From an uncultured Veillonellaceae bacterium (GTDB lineage Bacteria > Bacillota > Negativicutes > Veillonellales > Megasphaeraceae), in NCBI GenBank assembly GCA_900546795.1, contig UREG01000004.1, positions 1 to 45,720 on the forward strand: a DNA stretch of 45,720 nt, read 5' to 3'. The notes beneath the pieces are model-generated. The model saw only the letters and a program-made list of their open reading frames with translations, made no database searches and had not been told where the DNA came from. This document shows positions 15,263 through 24,133 of the stretch, piece by piece (within the stretch, counting starts at the first letter, position 1; the number at the start of each line of letters is the position of its first letter). Position numbers and translations under genes: made by a program.

Positions 15263-16873
15263 ATGTTGGAATTTGATGCACAGGATTATCCATATGCGTC
15301 TAAGCGTCATGTGGTATATGCAAAAAACGGAATGGTATGCGTAGGCAATCCTACGGCGGCTTCGGCAGGACTGCAGACGCTGCTCAAAGGCGGCAATGCG
15401 ATTGACGCGGCCATTACCGTTGCGTCCATGCAGCCGGTGGTAGAACCGACGGGCAATGGAGTGGGCGCGGACTGCTTCGTCATCGTTTGGTATAAAGGGA
15501 AGATGTATGGGATCAATGGCAGCGGCCCGGCGCCGAAACTGGCGTCGGTACAGGCGCTGAAAGACAGAGGGCATGACAAGATCCCGTCGTACGGCGTAGA
15601 GCCGATCAATGTGCCGGGGGCAGTAGGCGCATGGATGGCGCTTCATGAGCGGTTTGGCTCGCTTGATTTGGAGACGGTGATGGAACCGGCAATTTCCTAT
15701 GCGGAAAACGGCTATCCCGTATCGCCGAATATCAGCCGGCTGTGGGAAGAAGCGGAAGGGATTTATTCTAAATTTAAAGACCGACCGGAATTTCAGGGCT
15801 GGTTTGATACCTTCCTGCCCATGGGACGGTATTATAAACCGGGCGAAGTATTCAAGTCCCAGGATCTGGCCAATACGCTCCGCCTGATTGCCAAGACGAA
15901 AGGGGAAGCGTTCTACCGCGGGGAATTGGCAAAAAAAGTCGATGCGTTCATGAAAGAGCATAACGGATTTTTGCGGTATGAAGATTTGGCGGCGTACCAG
16001 CCGGAATGGGTGGACCCAATCAGCGTAAATTACAACGGGTATGACGTTTGGGAATTGCCGCCCAATGGGCATGGGATCACCGTCCTGATGGCGCTTAATA
16101 TCTTAAAAGGCTGGAAGTTCCAGGAACGGGACTGCGCCGATACGATGCATAAACAGATCGAAGCGATGAAACTGAGTTTTGTGGATACGAAAGAATACGT
16201 AGCGGAACCGTCGTACATGAAGGTCACGGCAGAGCAGCTGCTGTCGGAAAAATATGCAGACGACCGCCGCGCACTGATCGGAACGGAAGCGATCGATCCG
16301 GTCGTAGGCGATCCGCGGTACAGTTCTACGATTTATTTCTCCGTTGCGGATAAGGACGGCAATATGGTTTCCTTTATTCAGAGCAATTACCGCGGCTTTG
16401 GTTCCGGTATCGTGGTGCCGGGCACGGCGATCTCGTTTAATGATCGGGGAGAAAACTTCTCCTTTGACGAAGCTCATCCGAATGCGCTTTTGGGCGGCAA
16501 ACGGCCGTACCATACGATCATTCCGGCATTTTTGACGAAAGACGGGGAAGCGGTCGCTTCCTTCGGCATCATGGGCGGGTTCATGCAGCCGCAGGCCCAT
16601 GTGCAGGTAGTGATGAATCTGATCGATTTCCATTTGAATCCGCAGCAGGCGCTGGACGCGCCGAGATGGCAGTGGATCGGCGGCAAGACGGTAGAAGTAG
16701 AGCAGGATACGCCGAATCATATCATTCGCTTGCTCCAGCGGCGGGGCCACAATATCGTGGTTCAGCCGGATCCGTACCATATGGGGCGGGGCCAGATTAT
16801 CCTGCGGGATAAAAACGGCGTGCTGTGCGGCGCAACAGAAAAACGGACGGACGGGCAGATTGCCTGCTATTAA
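15263..16873 (+). CDS. Gamma-glutamyltransferase family hydrolase, cytoplasmic (YwrD-like)
   Basis: This 536-residue N-terminal nucleophile hydrolase transfers or hydrolyses gamma-glutamyl groups, as from glutathione. The family core is present: NPTAASAGLQTLLKGGNAIDAA near residue 30, GNGVGADCF near 70, and the autoprocessing site with predicted catalytic Thr356 in SSTIYFSVADKDGNMVS. FGSGIVVPGTAISFNDRG follows in the small subunit. The usual TTH at the cleavage point reads T-I-Y, so processing or kinetics may differ. There is no signal peptide, unlike periplasmic Ggt, which places it with the cytoplasmic YwrD-type branch. It forms an operon with the transporter upstream. Confidence 0.9.
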   Translation: MLEFDAQDYPYASKRHVVYAKNGMVCVGNPTAASAGLQTLLKGGNAIDAAITVASMQPVVEPTGNGVGADCFVIVWYKGKMYGINGSGPAPKLASVQALKDRGHDKIPSYGVEPINVPGAVGAWMALHERFGSLDLETVMEPAISYAENGYPVSPNISRLWEEAEGIYSKFKDRPEFQGWFDTFLPMGRYYKPGEVFKSQDLANTLRLIAKTKGEAFYRGELAKKVDAFMKEHNGFLRYEDLAAYQPEWVDPISVNYNGYDVWELPPNGHGITVLMALNILKGWKFQERDCADTMHKQIEAMKLSFVDTKEYVAEPSYMKVTAEQLLSEKYADDRRALIGTEAIDPVVGDPRYSSTIYFSVADKDGNMVSFIQSNYRGFGSGIVVPGTAISFNDRGENFSFDEAHPNALLGGKRPYHTIIPAFLTKDGEAVASFGIMGGFMQPQAHVQVVMNLIDFHLNPQQALDAPRWQWIGGKTVEVEQDTPNHIIRLLQRRGHNIVVQPDPYHMGRGQIILRDKNGVLCGATEKRTDGQIACY

Positions 16874-16888
16874 ATCCGTATCGCATAC

Positions 16889-16920
16889 AAAAACGGTTCA
16901 GCCATGGCTGAACCGTTTTT
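16889..16920. terminator. Bidirectional-looking terminator after the gamma-glutamyltransferase gene
   Basis: AAAAACGGTTCAGCC and GGCTGAACCGTTTTT form a nearly uninterrupted palindrome with a two-base centre. The A-run and T-run at its ends would serve either strand. Confidence 0.85.
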
Positions 16921-17428
16921 GTGTATATAAAAGAGTAACTGCGGCGAGATGGAGAAGAGAACTCAGTGTTTAGAAATGGAGGTTCATATCGTCCGGCAGG
17001 CATAGGAAAGGGTCTGCACGTTTTTTGATACGGCGGAAAAGTATGGGAAAGAGCTGTTTCCCGGTCATAAGAAAACGCTGGCGGGAAAGGTCGTGCAGCC
17101 GCCTGTGTATCCTTGCAGGCCGCGGCACTGCTCTGATACCGGGCGGCGTTTTTTCGGAGAATTTCTGGCCGTACATCATGCGGCATATCGTTGGATATCT
17201 TCCGTGGGAGATTTTGGGTTTCCAGCAGTTAGTTGGCAGACGTCTGGTCGGATTGGAGACGGCTGCTGTTATCTCAACGGCAGAAGACAGAAAGCCGAAT
17301 CGTTGTATTTTGCAGCACACAGGCATTTGGAAGCGGCTTTGAAGCGGTGATAGCCCAGTATGCGATCCAGGGACAGCGGGGGCAGGTGGAAACGGAATAG
17401 ACTGCGTTTGGCAATCATGGGAAGAAAT
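16921..17428. other. Intergenic region between convergent units, no gene recognised
   Basis: About 500 bases lie between two bidirectional terminators. Open frames on both strands are short, have mixed composition and match nothing familiar. It may be a decayed gene. Confidence 0.35.
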
Positions 17429-17465
17429 AAAAACCAGCTCTTTGGTATGAGGAGAGCTGGTTTTT
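17429..17465 (-). terminator. Terminator of the iron alcohol dehydrogenase gene
   Basis: A perfect 13-base-pair stem AAAAACCAGCTCT/AGAGCTGGTTTTT with an 11-base loop lies 38 bases past the dehydrogenase stop on the minus strand; its A-run becomes the U-tract. Confidence 0.8.
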
Positions 17466-17502
17466 GGTGTGTTGTATTAAAATTGGTGAATAGGCAGGAC
17501 AA

Positions 17503-18672
17503 TCAGGCCATGGTTTCCCGAACGATCTGTGCCACTTCTTCTTTCGTGAGAACTTTGTAGCCGCCGTCTAAGATGAACGTGCCGTCGGCGATGCCTTCGA
17601 CCATATCGTCGGTTACGCCCAGTTTGCGGCTGTCCAGAACCAGACCCAGTTCTTCCATATAGGCTTTCATGCGGTCCAATCCTTCTAAAGCAATTTCTTC
17701 ATCGGTCTTGCCTTCCGGCTGTACGTCCCAGACCTGAAGGGCGTAGCGTTTGAATTTTGCCAGGCCGCTGTGCAGGATATGTTTGTAGTACGGAATGGAA
17801 ACGGCCGCTAAGGTCATGCCGTGGGTTGCGTCCGTATGGCCGCCCATAGACTGGCCGATCATATGCACCATCCAGTCTGTCGTTTTGCCTTTGGCAACGA
17901 GGGTATTGAGCGCCCAGGTAGCGATCCACATGATGTTGCTCCGCGCTTCGTAATTCAGCGGATCGTTGACGGCGATGCGCGAGCTGTGGATCAGGGAACG
18001 GAGCAGACCTTCCATGATGTAGTCCGACGTGTTGTCGTCATCGCCGGAAAAATACTGTTCCAGGATATGGGACATGATGTCAAAGAAGCCGGCAACCATC
18101 TGATATTGGGGCAGCGTGAAGGTAAATTCCGGGTTGAGAATGGAAAATTTCGGGAATACCTCTTCTCCAAATACATGACCGATTTTCAGTTTGCTTTCCG
18201 GATGCGTGATGACAGCGCCGCCGTTCATTTCCGAACCGGTGCCGACCATGGTGAGGACGCAGCCGACGGGAAGGATGCGGTTATCCGGTTCTTCCATGCG
18301 CAGGTAATATTTATCCCACGGATCTTCCGTACACCAGGCGGAAACGGAAACGGCTTTGGCATAGTCGCAGACGGATCCGCCGCCTACGGCAAGGATCAAA
18401 TCGACATTGTTTTCTTTGGCCCGCCGGCAGCCTTCATAGAGTTTATCCGTTGTCGGATTGGGCATAACGCCGGGATCTTCTACGACGGTTTTGCCGCATT
18501 CACGAAGAATACTCATGACCTGGTCGTAGATGCCGTTTTTCTTGATCGAACCGCCGCCATAGATCAAAAGAACCGTATCGCCGTATTTCGGCAGTTCTTC
18601 TTTCAGGCCATTCATGGCGTCCTGGCCGAAATATAATTTAGTGGGATTGCTGTACGTAAAATTTCCTAGCAT
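17503..18672 (-). CDS. Iron-containing alcohol dehydrogenase (butanol dehydrogenase/YqhD-like)
   Basis: This 389-residue cytoplasmic group III alcohol dehydrogenase interconverts aldehydes and alcohols using NAD(P)H. Visible features are the nucleotide-binding GGGS at residues 39-42, AVGGGSVCDYAKAV near 95, and metal ligands in FFDIMSHILEQYF (Asp and His) and QSMGGHTDATHGMTLAAV (two His). Length fits YqhD/BdhA relatives. The ATG at 18672 follows AAAGGAGG by eight bases, whereas an in-frame upstream extension is AT-rich leader and not coding. Its promoter carries a perfect palindrome over the -35 box. Divergent from the GNAT gene. Confidence 0.93.
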   Translation of the reverse strand: MLGNFTYSNPTKLYFGQDAMNGLKEELPKYGDTVLLIYGGGSIKKNGIYDQVMSILRECGKTVVEDPGVMPNPTTDKLYEGCRRAKENNVDLILAVGGGSVCDYAKAVSVSAWCTEDPWDKYYLRMEEPDNRILPVGCVLTMVGTGSEMNGGAVITHPESKLKIGHVFGEEVFPKFSILNPEFTFTLPQYQMVAGFFDIMSHILEQYFSGDDDNTSDYIMEGLLRSLIHSSRIAVNDPLNYEARSNIMWIATWALNTLVAKGKTTDWMVHMIGQSMGGHTDATHGMTLAAVSIPYYKHILHSGLAKFKRYALQVWDVQPEGKTDEEIALEGLDRMKAYMEELGLVLDSRKLGVTDDMVEGIADGTFILDGGYKVLTKEEVAQIVRETMA

Positions 18673-18751
18673 AGTGTAGCCTCCTTTAAATGCCTTGCAG
18701 GCACGATATATAGGATATATGTTTATTGTAGCATGATGGATATAAGAATAA

Positions 18752-18782
18752 AATATATAATACCGTGTATTTGTATACAAAT
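18752..18782 (-). promoter_or_regulatory. Promoter and palindromic operator of the alcohol dehydrogenase gene
   Basis: On the minus strand TTGTAT (18780-18775) and TATATT (18757-18752) are 17 bases apart. ATTTGTATACAAAT (18769-18782) is a perfect 14-base palindrome covering the -35 box, a likely repressor site. It shares the TTGT/ACAA ends of redox-sensor Rex sites but is shorter than the usual 18-20 bases. Confidence 0.5.
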
Positions 18783-18868
18783 ATATAATGGGTAAAGCGG
18801 GCTCTAACCAAAAGAAAAATGAATAGCTTTTCCCAAAGATACGGATTTTCGTTTGATATGGCAAGGTA

Positions 18869-18877
18869 TGATATACT
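18869..18877 (+). promoter_or_regulatory. Extended -10 promoter of the GNAT gene
   Basis: TGA-TATACT is an extended -10 element about 35 bases before the GNAT start codon. An inverted repeat TTTTCCCA (18829-18836)/TGGGAAAA (18877-18884) flanks the region. Confidence 0.35.
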
Positions 18878-18911
18878 GGGAAAAAACGCAGAAAAGAAAG
18901 AAGGGCAGAAG

Positions 18912-19370
18912 ATGGACATTCGAGAGAGTACGGTACGGACGGCAGAAGCTATCCGGTTGTGGACGGCCATATGGGAAGAATCGGTACGGGCTTCTCATCA
19001 CTTTTTGGGAGAAGAGGAGATCATAGGATTACGGGGGTATGCAGCGCAGGCGCTGCAGGACATTCCTCATTTAGCGGCGGCGTATACGAAAGAGGGCGAT
19101 ACGGCTGGCTATATTGGCATTGCCGGAGAGCGCATCGAGCTGCTGTTTATTAAACCGGCGTATTTTCGGCAGCGGGTGGGAACGGCTTTGGTTGAATATG
19201 CCCGGGAAACGTTTGCCGTGAAAGAAGTGTGCGTGAACGAACAGAATCCGCAGGCCGCGGCATTTTACCGCGCGATGGGATTTCATGTGTATAAGCGGAC
19301 GGACACCGATGAGCTGGGACTGCCCTATCCTTTGCTGTATATGTCCTGCCGCGGGGACGAGGAAAACTAG
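18912..19370 (+). CDS. GNAT N-acetyltransferase (YjaB-like)
   Basis: This 152-residue GNAT-fold enzyme transfers an acetyl group from acetyl-CoA. The N-terminus (LWTAIWEESVRASHHFLGEEEI) is close to that of E. coli YjaB-type proteins. The acetyl-CoA loop region is FIKPAYFRQRVGTALVEYA (about residues 83-101; Q/R-x-x-G-T pattern), and NEQNPQAAAFYRAMGFHVYKR is the typical C-terminal beta-alpha segment. The ATG at 18912 is preferred: the family N-terminus begins there and AGAAGGG lies upstream; a longer in-frame start at 18819 would overlap the promoter. The substrate is unknown. Monocistronic. Confidence 0.85.
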   Translation: MDIRESTVRTAEAIRLWTAIWEESVRASHHFLGEEEIIGLRGYAAQALQDIPHLAAAYTKEGDTAGYIGIAGERIELLFIKPAYFRQRVGTALVEYARETFAVKEVCVNEQNPQAAAFYRAMGFHVYKRTDTDELGLPYPLLYMSCRGDEEN

Positions 19371-19522
19371 AAGGAAGGGGCAGATTGGCCGGGGGAGAAA
19401 GAGTATCTTGGCAGGCAGATCGTCTGCCGATCCTGTACGGTATTCTATGCAGCTGAAATAATTTGGCAGAGGCGGTGAAAAAGCCGACTTGTGCTTCACC
19501 ACGAAAGACGGCTGGAAATAGA

Positions 19523-19552
19523 AAAAAGCGCACTCATTCGAGTGCGCTTTTT
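19523..19552. terminator. Bidirectional terminator between GNAT and korB
   Basis: AAAGCGCACTC/GAGTGCGCTTT with an ATTC loop, flanked by A- and T-runs, sits between convergent genes. Confidence 0.85.
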
Positions 19553-19560
19553 ATGTGATA

Positions 19561-20433
19561 TTAGAAGGTGAATTCTTCCAAAAGGTTGTCAAATACAGCC
19601 TGTTCCGGTTTTACGACGTCATGCACGAGTGCGCGGTCATGATAACCGAGGGATTCTTCAAAGCATGGTTTGTCGTCGTTGCGGTAAATGAGGCCGGTGC
19701 AGAGACCGTTGTGTTTAATGACCGTATTGACGGCGCGGACGCGGTCGGTCGGTTCATAGTCCGGTTCTACATCGGAAAGTTTTACCAGATGTTCTTTGTA
19801 CCAGTCATAGCTGTTGAGTTTATTGTAAGTTACGCATGGGCTGAATACGTTGATCAGGGAGAAGCCTTTGTGATCCATCGCCTGAACGATGAGGTCGGAG
19901 AGCATTGCCTGATCCATGCAGTATGCCTGAGCAACGAACGTTGCGCCGGCGCCGATTGCCGTTTCAATGATCGGGAGCGGCGTTTCAAAGTTGCCGAACG
20001 GAGAGGATTTCGTAACGAAGTCATGTTCCGTCCGCGGAGAAGTCTGGCCTTTTGTCAAACCATAGATATGGTTGTCAAATACGATGTAGGTCAAATTGAC
20101 GTTGCGGCGGATGGCATGGATCGTATGGCCCAAGCCGATGGCATATGCGTCGCCGTCGCCGGAGCAGGTAATGACTTCCAGATCCTGGTTCGCCAATTTG
20201 ATGCCCTGCGCAAACGGAAGTGCGCGGCCATGCGTCGTATGGGAACCGTAGGTATAGAAGTAACCGCCGATACGGCTGGAGCAGCCGATCCCGGAAACGA
20301 CCATCATTTTATGCGGTTCGATCTGTTTTTTTGCCACTGCAGAGCAAAGAGCTGCCTGGATACCGAAATGGCCGCAGCCGGGGCACCAGTTTGGTTTTAC
20401 ATCATTTCTATAATCATTGGGCTTCATTGCCAT
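19561..20433 (-). CDS. korB: 2-oxoacid:ferredoxin oxidoreductase, beta subunit
   Basis: This 290-residue thiamine-diphosphate subunit decarboxylates 2-oxoacids to acyl-CoA while reducing ferredoxin. The WCPGCG motif (Cys17, Cys20) and further cysteines (GIGCSSR near 51, SPCVTYN near 200) would hold a 4Fe-4S cluster. The thiamine site is CSGDGDAYAIGLGH (about 90-103) with FDNHIYGLTKGQ. It partners with the alpha/gamma fusion encoded one base upstream; its ribosome site AAGGAGGT lies within the end of that gene. The 2-oxoglutarate type (KorB) is favoured by length and pairing, but 2-oxoisovalerate or pyruvate cannot be excluded. Confidence 0.93.
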   Translation of the reverse strand: MAMKPNDYRNDVKPNWCPGCGHFGIQAALCSAVAKKQIEPHKMMVVSGIGCSSRIGGYFYTYGSHTTHGRALPFAQGIKLANQDLEVITCSGDGDAYAIGLGHTIHAIRRNVNLTYIVFDNHIYGLTKGQTSPRTEHDFVTKSSPFGNFETPLPIIETAIGAGATFVAQAYCMDQAMLSDLIVQAMDHKGFSLINVFSPCVTYNKLNSYDWYKEHLVKLSDVEPDYEPTDRVRAVNTVIKHNGLCTGLIYRNDDKPCFEESLGYHDRALVHDVVKPEQAVFDNLLEEFTF

Positions 20434-20434
20434 C

Positions 20435-22183
20435 TTAGAGTACCTCCTTAACAGCGTTTACAACTTCGGTTTTGGTTACCGGGTTGCCGGAATACTGAGT
20501 AAAGCTGTGGATCTTTTCTTTGTTCGGCATCTGCATGCGGAACAAGTTTGCCAGCTGACCGGTTACGTTTTGTTCTACGATGAGGACTTTTTTCGCATTG
20601 TCATAGAACGGAGCCAGTTTGGCAACTGGGAGCGGAGCCACGAGACGGAGCTGCAGGGCGTTGACTTTTACGCCTTCTGCACGCAGATCTTCTACGGCTT
20701 CTTCTACCGCGCCGTTTACAGAGGTCATGCTGATGAGGAGTACGTCGCAGTCTTGGCTTTCTGCATTTTCAAAGAACGGCGTTACATAGTCTGCTGCGCC
20801 TTCGAGTTTACGGAACCGTTTTTCCGACTGTGCGGCATGCATGGACGGTGCTTCGGCCGGTTTGCCTTCTTCGGTATGTTCCAGGCCGGTGGAGAGGAAC
20901 AAGCCGTTTTTCATGCCCGGGATCGTCCGTGGGGAGATGCCGGATTCTGTCAGCTCGAACCGTTTGAAGTATTCGTTTTTAGCCAATTCCGGAAGGTCTT
21001 CTTCTTTCATCAGCGCGCCCCGGTCTACCGGAATGCGGTTCAAATCAAACATCGGTACTGTCTGTTTGTTCAGACCCTGCTGGAGGTCGGTCAGGAAAAT
21101 AACAGGACATTGGAAATGTTCTGCTGCGTTGAAGGCTTCCTGGATACCGTAGAAGGAATCTTCAATGCTGGCTGCTGCCATTACGATATGCGGATAATCG
21201 CCGTGCGCGTTGTAAAGAGCCGCCATGATATCGGACTGTTCTACTTTCGTAGCCATACCTGTGGACGGGCCGGAACGCATAACGTCGATAACTACTACCG
21301 GGATTTCAGCCATTGCTGCCATGGAGAGGGATTCTGCCATGAGGGACAGGCCCGGGCCGGACGTACAGGTGAAGCCGCGGACACCGGCATATGCGCCGCC
21401 CATAGCAGCCATGCAGGAACCGATTTCGTCTTCTGCCTGAATGATCGTTGCGCCGATTTTGCGCATGCTCTTGAGCATGTATTCCATAACTTCAGAAGCC
21501 GGCGTGATCGGATACGAAGCCATGTACCGGGAACCGGCAGCGACTGCGCCAAGCGCGGTGGCTTCATTGCCGAGCAGGAAGAGCTGTTTTTTTGCTTCCG
21601 GCTGCGGAAGAGTTTCCATCGGAGTGATGTTGGAGTTCTGTACCAATGCCAGACCTTCTTCAAATGCTGCGATGTTGCTGTCGATGACAGACTGTGCTTT
21701 TTTAGCGAATTTAGCGCGGATAGCCGCGTTGAAATCTTCGGTAGGGAAGCCGAGTACGGCAACGGACATACCGAGTGCTACGATGTTTTTCATCTGCAGC
21801 GTGCCGTGTTTTACCGCCGTATCGGAGATCGGCAGAGACAAGCACTGTACGGAAGTGCCTTCCAATGCGGAGAAATCCGGGTTCGCTTTGGAATCGCAGA
21901 TGATGACGCCGCCTTCGCGGACTTCGCTGCCGTGTTTATCGACCGTTTCCTGATCGAGTGCTACGAGGCAGTCTACGCCGGAACCGATCGTGTTGACCGT
22001 ATCCAATGCGATACGCAGAGCAAATGTAGTATGCCCCCCTTTAATACGGGATGCGAATAAACGCTGGCTGAACAGAGAGTATCCCTGTTTTGCTAAGATA
22101 TTGGAAAGGATTTCGCCGCCGCTTTCAATACCTTCGCCTTGCTGTCCGCCCATTTTCCAGATAAAATCTTTTCTTGTTGACAA
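20435..22183 (-). CDS. korA: 2-oxoacid:ferredoxin oxidoreductase, gamma-alpha fusion subunit
   Basis: This 582-residue subunit has an N-terminal gamma domain (GGQQGEGIESGGEILSNIL, residues ~10-190), then the alpha (pyrimidine-binding) domain starting at about LLGNEATALGAVAAG with YPITPASEVMEYM and QAEDEIGSCMAAMGGAYAG. The fusion order is that of KorA-type enzymes. With KorB it oxidises 2-oxoacids in the cytoplasm, supplying reduced ferredoxin. I place the start at TTG 22183, six bases after AGGAGGAG, because the gamma-domain homology begins right there; a longer ATG frame at 22234 covers the ribosome site. It is the first gene of the two-gene unit. Confidence 0.92.
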   Translation of the reverse strand: MSTRKDFIWKMGGQQGEGIESGGEILSNILAKQGYSLFSQRLFASRIKGGHTTFALRIALDTVNTIGSGVDCLVALDQETVDKHGSEVREGGVIICDSKANPDFSALEGTSVQCLSLPISDTAVKHGTLQMKNIVALGMSVAVLGFPTEDFNAAIRAKFAKKAQSVIDSNIAAFEEGLALVQNSNITPMETLPQPEAKKQLFLLGNEATALGAVAAGSRYMASYPITPASEVMEYMLKSMRKIGATIIQAEDEIGSCMAAMGGAYAGVRGFTCTSGPGLSLMAESLSMAAMAEIPVVVIDVMRSGPSTGMATKVEQSDIMAALYNAHGDYPHIVMAAASIEDSFYGIQEAFNAAEHFQCPVIFLTDLQQGLNKQTVPMFDLNRIPVDRGALMKEEDLPELAKNEYFKRFELTESGISPRTIPGMKNGLFLSTGLEHTEEGKPAEAPSMHAAQSEKRFRKLEGAADYVTPFFENAESQDCDVLLISMTSVNGAVEEAVEDLRAEGVKVNALQLRLVAPLPVAKLAPFYDNAKKVLIVEQNVTGQLANLFRMQMPNKEKIHSFTQYSGNPVTKTEVVNAVKEVL

Positions 22184-22234
22184 GACATTCTCCTCCTTTT
22201 TTTCCGGACTGCTGTGCAGTCTGTGTTGATACAT

Positions 22235-22520
22235 CGTTTTTGTTCATATAGTGAAAACATATTCTCTAATCAGAAAAATGATATATCCTGTTCTCTTTTT
22301 TGATTGTATCATGATGTGCCGGGCTAGTCCATGACTGGCAAGGATAAAATCAAATATCTTGAGAAAAATACAAGCAAGATGATATAAAAAACACAATGAG
22401 CAAAGAAAAATGCGCTATTTTTTGCATTTTTGGAATAGATTAGAAAAAGATTAGAGGGATTATTTCGTATTATGAAAGCGGTTTTAATGATGTAAGCGTT
22501 AACTGCATACTATTTATGCA
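22235..22520. other. AT-rich intergenic region upstream of korA
   Basis: About 285 bases between korA (leftward) and the terminator of truA. It must hold the kor promoter, but I see no hexamer pair good enough to name. No ORF is supported. Confidence 0.35.
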
Positions 22521-22557
22521 AAAAAAGAAACACACGGCAGGAGCGTGTGTTTCTTTT
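22521..22557 (-). terminator. Terminator of the ecf-truA operon
   Basis: AAAAGAAACACACG/CGTGTGTTTCTTTT (14 base pairs, 7-base loop) begins at the truA stop. The 5' A-run of the plus strand serves as the U-tract for the leftward transcript. Confidence 0.8.
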
Positions 22558-23336
22558 CAGGTATGAAAGAGCCGAAGTCCTTCGGTCAGCTCTGAATGTG
22601 TATAATATACGTTTTCCATGCACAAGCCCTGGGGCGGCGCTGTTTTTCCCAGTTTGCGCCGGTCTTTTCCATCGCGTATTTCCTGCAGCCGGCTGGGCGA
22701 CAGGCGGCCGAGGGCTAAGTCCGACAGCGCGCCGGCAATATTGCGCACCATATGATATAAAAATCCGTCGCCAGTTACATAGATGCGGATGCAGGGGGAT
22801 TCCCAACGAACGGTCAGCGCATAAATCGTGCGTACCGGATCGGTCTGGACGGAGCCGGAGGCGCGGAAAGCGGAAAAGTCGTGCGTGCCGGTAAGAATCG
22901 GGATGCCGGAGCGCATCGCTTCCACGTCCATTGGTTCCGGTTCAAAGCAGGTGTACCGCTGGCAAAACGGATCTCGGATCGGGCCGTTAAAAAAGGTATA
23001 GCTGTACGTCTTGGCGACCGCACTTTTTCGGGCATGAAAATCGGCGGAGGTTTCCTCAATCCGGCATAAGGAAACGGACGGCGGCAGCAAGGGCGCCAGA
23101 GCAAATCGAAACCGGTCGGTAGGGATCGTACTGCGATGGGAAAATCCCACGACTTGTCCCCGGGCATGAACGCCGGCATCTGTGCGCCCCGCGCCGGTTA
23201 AGGTGATCGGTTCTTTGCAGATCAGCGACAATGCGTCTTCCAGCGTTTGCTGCACCGTAACAATCCCGGAAGCCTGCCGCTGGAACCCGTGGAAATCAGT
23301 GCCGTCATAGGCGACGGTCATGCGGATATGCTTCAC
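22557..23336 (-). CDS. truA: tRNA pseudouridine(38-40) synthase TruA
   Basis: This 259-residue enzyme makes pseudouridine at positions 38-40 of tRNA anticodon arms. The catalytic Asp53 lies in GAGRTDAGVHARG; MTVAYDGTDFHGFQRQ is the typical N-terminus, and FLYHMVRNIAGAL near residue 200 is conserved. The GTG at 23336 is chosen because it overlaps the ecfT stop (GTGA), a coupling common in this operon; ATG 23321 is the alternative. The order ecfA1-ecfA2-ecfT-truA is widespread in Firmicutes. Confidence 0.93.
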   Translation of the reverse strand: MKHIRMTVAYDGTDFHGFQRQASGIVTVQQTLEDALSLICKEPITLTGAGRTDAGVHARGQVVGFSHRSTIPTDRFRFALAPLLPPSVSLCRIEETSADFHARKSAVAKTYSYTFFNGPIRDPFCQRYTCFEPEPMDVEAMRSGIPILTGTHDFSAFRASGSVQTDPVRTIYALTVRWESPCIRIYVTGDGFLYHMVRNIAGALSDLALGRLSPSRLQEIRDGKDRRKLGKTAPPQGLCMENVYYTHSELTEGLRLFHT

Positions 23337-24133
23337 GTGAACCACCGGAGGAAGGCGAGGGAAAGCGCCAGGAGCACGATGACAACGCCGGCAAGGCTGT
23401 CCCGGAAGGTGTAGTGCAGTTCTTTTAGCCGCGTCCGGCCTTCGCCGCCGCGGTAACACCGGGCTTCCATCGCAGTGGCCAGATCGTCAGCCCGCCGGAA
23501 AGCGCTGATGAAAAGCGGCACCAGTAAAGGAATCATGCTTTTGGCACGCTGCCAGAGATTTTTGCCGGAAAAGCTGGCGCCGCGGGCTGTCTGCGCTTTC
23601 ATGATGCGGTCGGTTTCTTCGATCAATGTAGGAATGAACCGCAGGGCGATCGTCATCATCATCGCCAGTTCATGAGCCGGAACGCCGATGCAGCGGAATG
23701 GATTGAGCAAATGCTCGATTCCGTCGGTCAAGACGATCGGCGACGTCGTATATGTCAATAAAGAAGAAAAGACGATCAGGTAAATCAGCCGTCCCGTCAT
23801 GAGCGTGCCCTGATGGACGCCTTCTTGCGTGACGCGGAGAAATCCCCATTCCCACAGCGTCGTGCCTGGCGTGGTCAGCATATGGACGGCCAGCGTAAAC
23901 AAGATGATGACCCAAAGCGGTTTTACAGAATTCCAGATCATGGAAACGGGCAGGCGGGACAAGGCGATGGAAAACAAGACAAACGCCGTGATGATGCCGT
24001 AGGAAAGGAGGCTCTGGGCAAAGAAAATAGAAACGATAAACAGCATCGTACAGAGGATCTTCGCCCGGGGATCCATCTGATGGAGAAACGACGATCCCGG
24101 ATAATATTGGCCGAGGGTAATGTTGGACAACAT
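23333..24133 (-). CDS. ecfT: ECF transporter membrane coupling protein EcfT
   Basis: This 266-residue integral membrane scaffold couples the two ATPases to interchangeable vitamin- or metal-binding S components. It has about six hydrophobic segments. The two coupling-helix motifs are present as AQTARGASF (about 182-190) and ATAMEARCYRGG (about 219-230), matching the Ala-Arg-Gly and Ala-Arg-x-Tyr patterns that insert into the ATPases. It starts one base after ecfA2 and overlaps truA. No S component is encoded in the window, as expected for a group II housekeeping ECF module. Confidence 0.94.
   Translation of the reverse strand: MLSNITLGQYYPGSSFLHQMDPRAKILCTMLFIVSIFFAQSLLSYGIITAFVLFSIALSRLPVSMIWNSVKPLWVIILFTLAVHMLTTPGTTLWEWGFLRVTQEGVHQGTLMTGRLIYLIVFSSLLTYTTSPIVLTDGIEHLLNPFRCIGVPAHELAMMMTIALRFIPTLIEETDRIMKAQTARGASFSGKNLWQRAKSMIPLLVPLFISAFRRADDLATAMEARCYRGGEGRTRLKELHYTFRDSLAGVVIVLLALSLAFLRWFT

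Noticed and set aside
17503..18864. Longer alcohol dehydrogenase with a 64-residue N-terminal extension
   Set aside because: The extension is AT-rich promoter sequence; AAAGGAGG and the family start both point to ATG 18672.
20417..22060. 547-codon frame antisense to korA
   Set aside because: It is the mirror of a strongly conserved oxidoreductase subunit; its Phe/Arg/Cys-rich composition is typical of antisense shadows in this codon usage.
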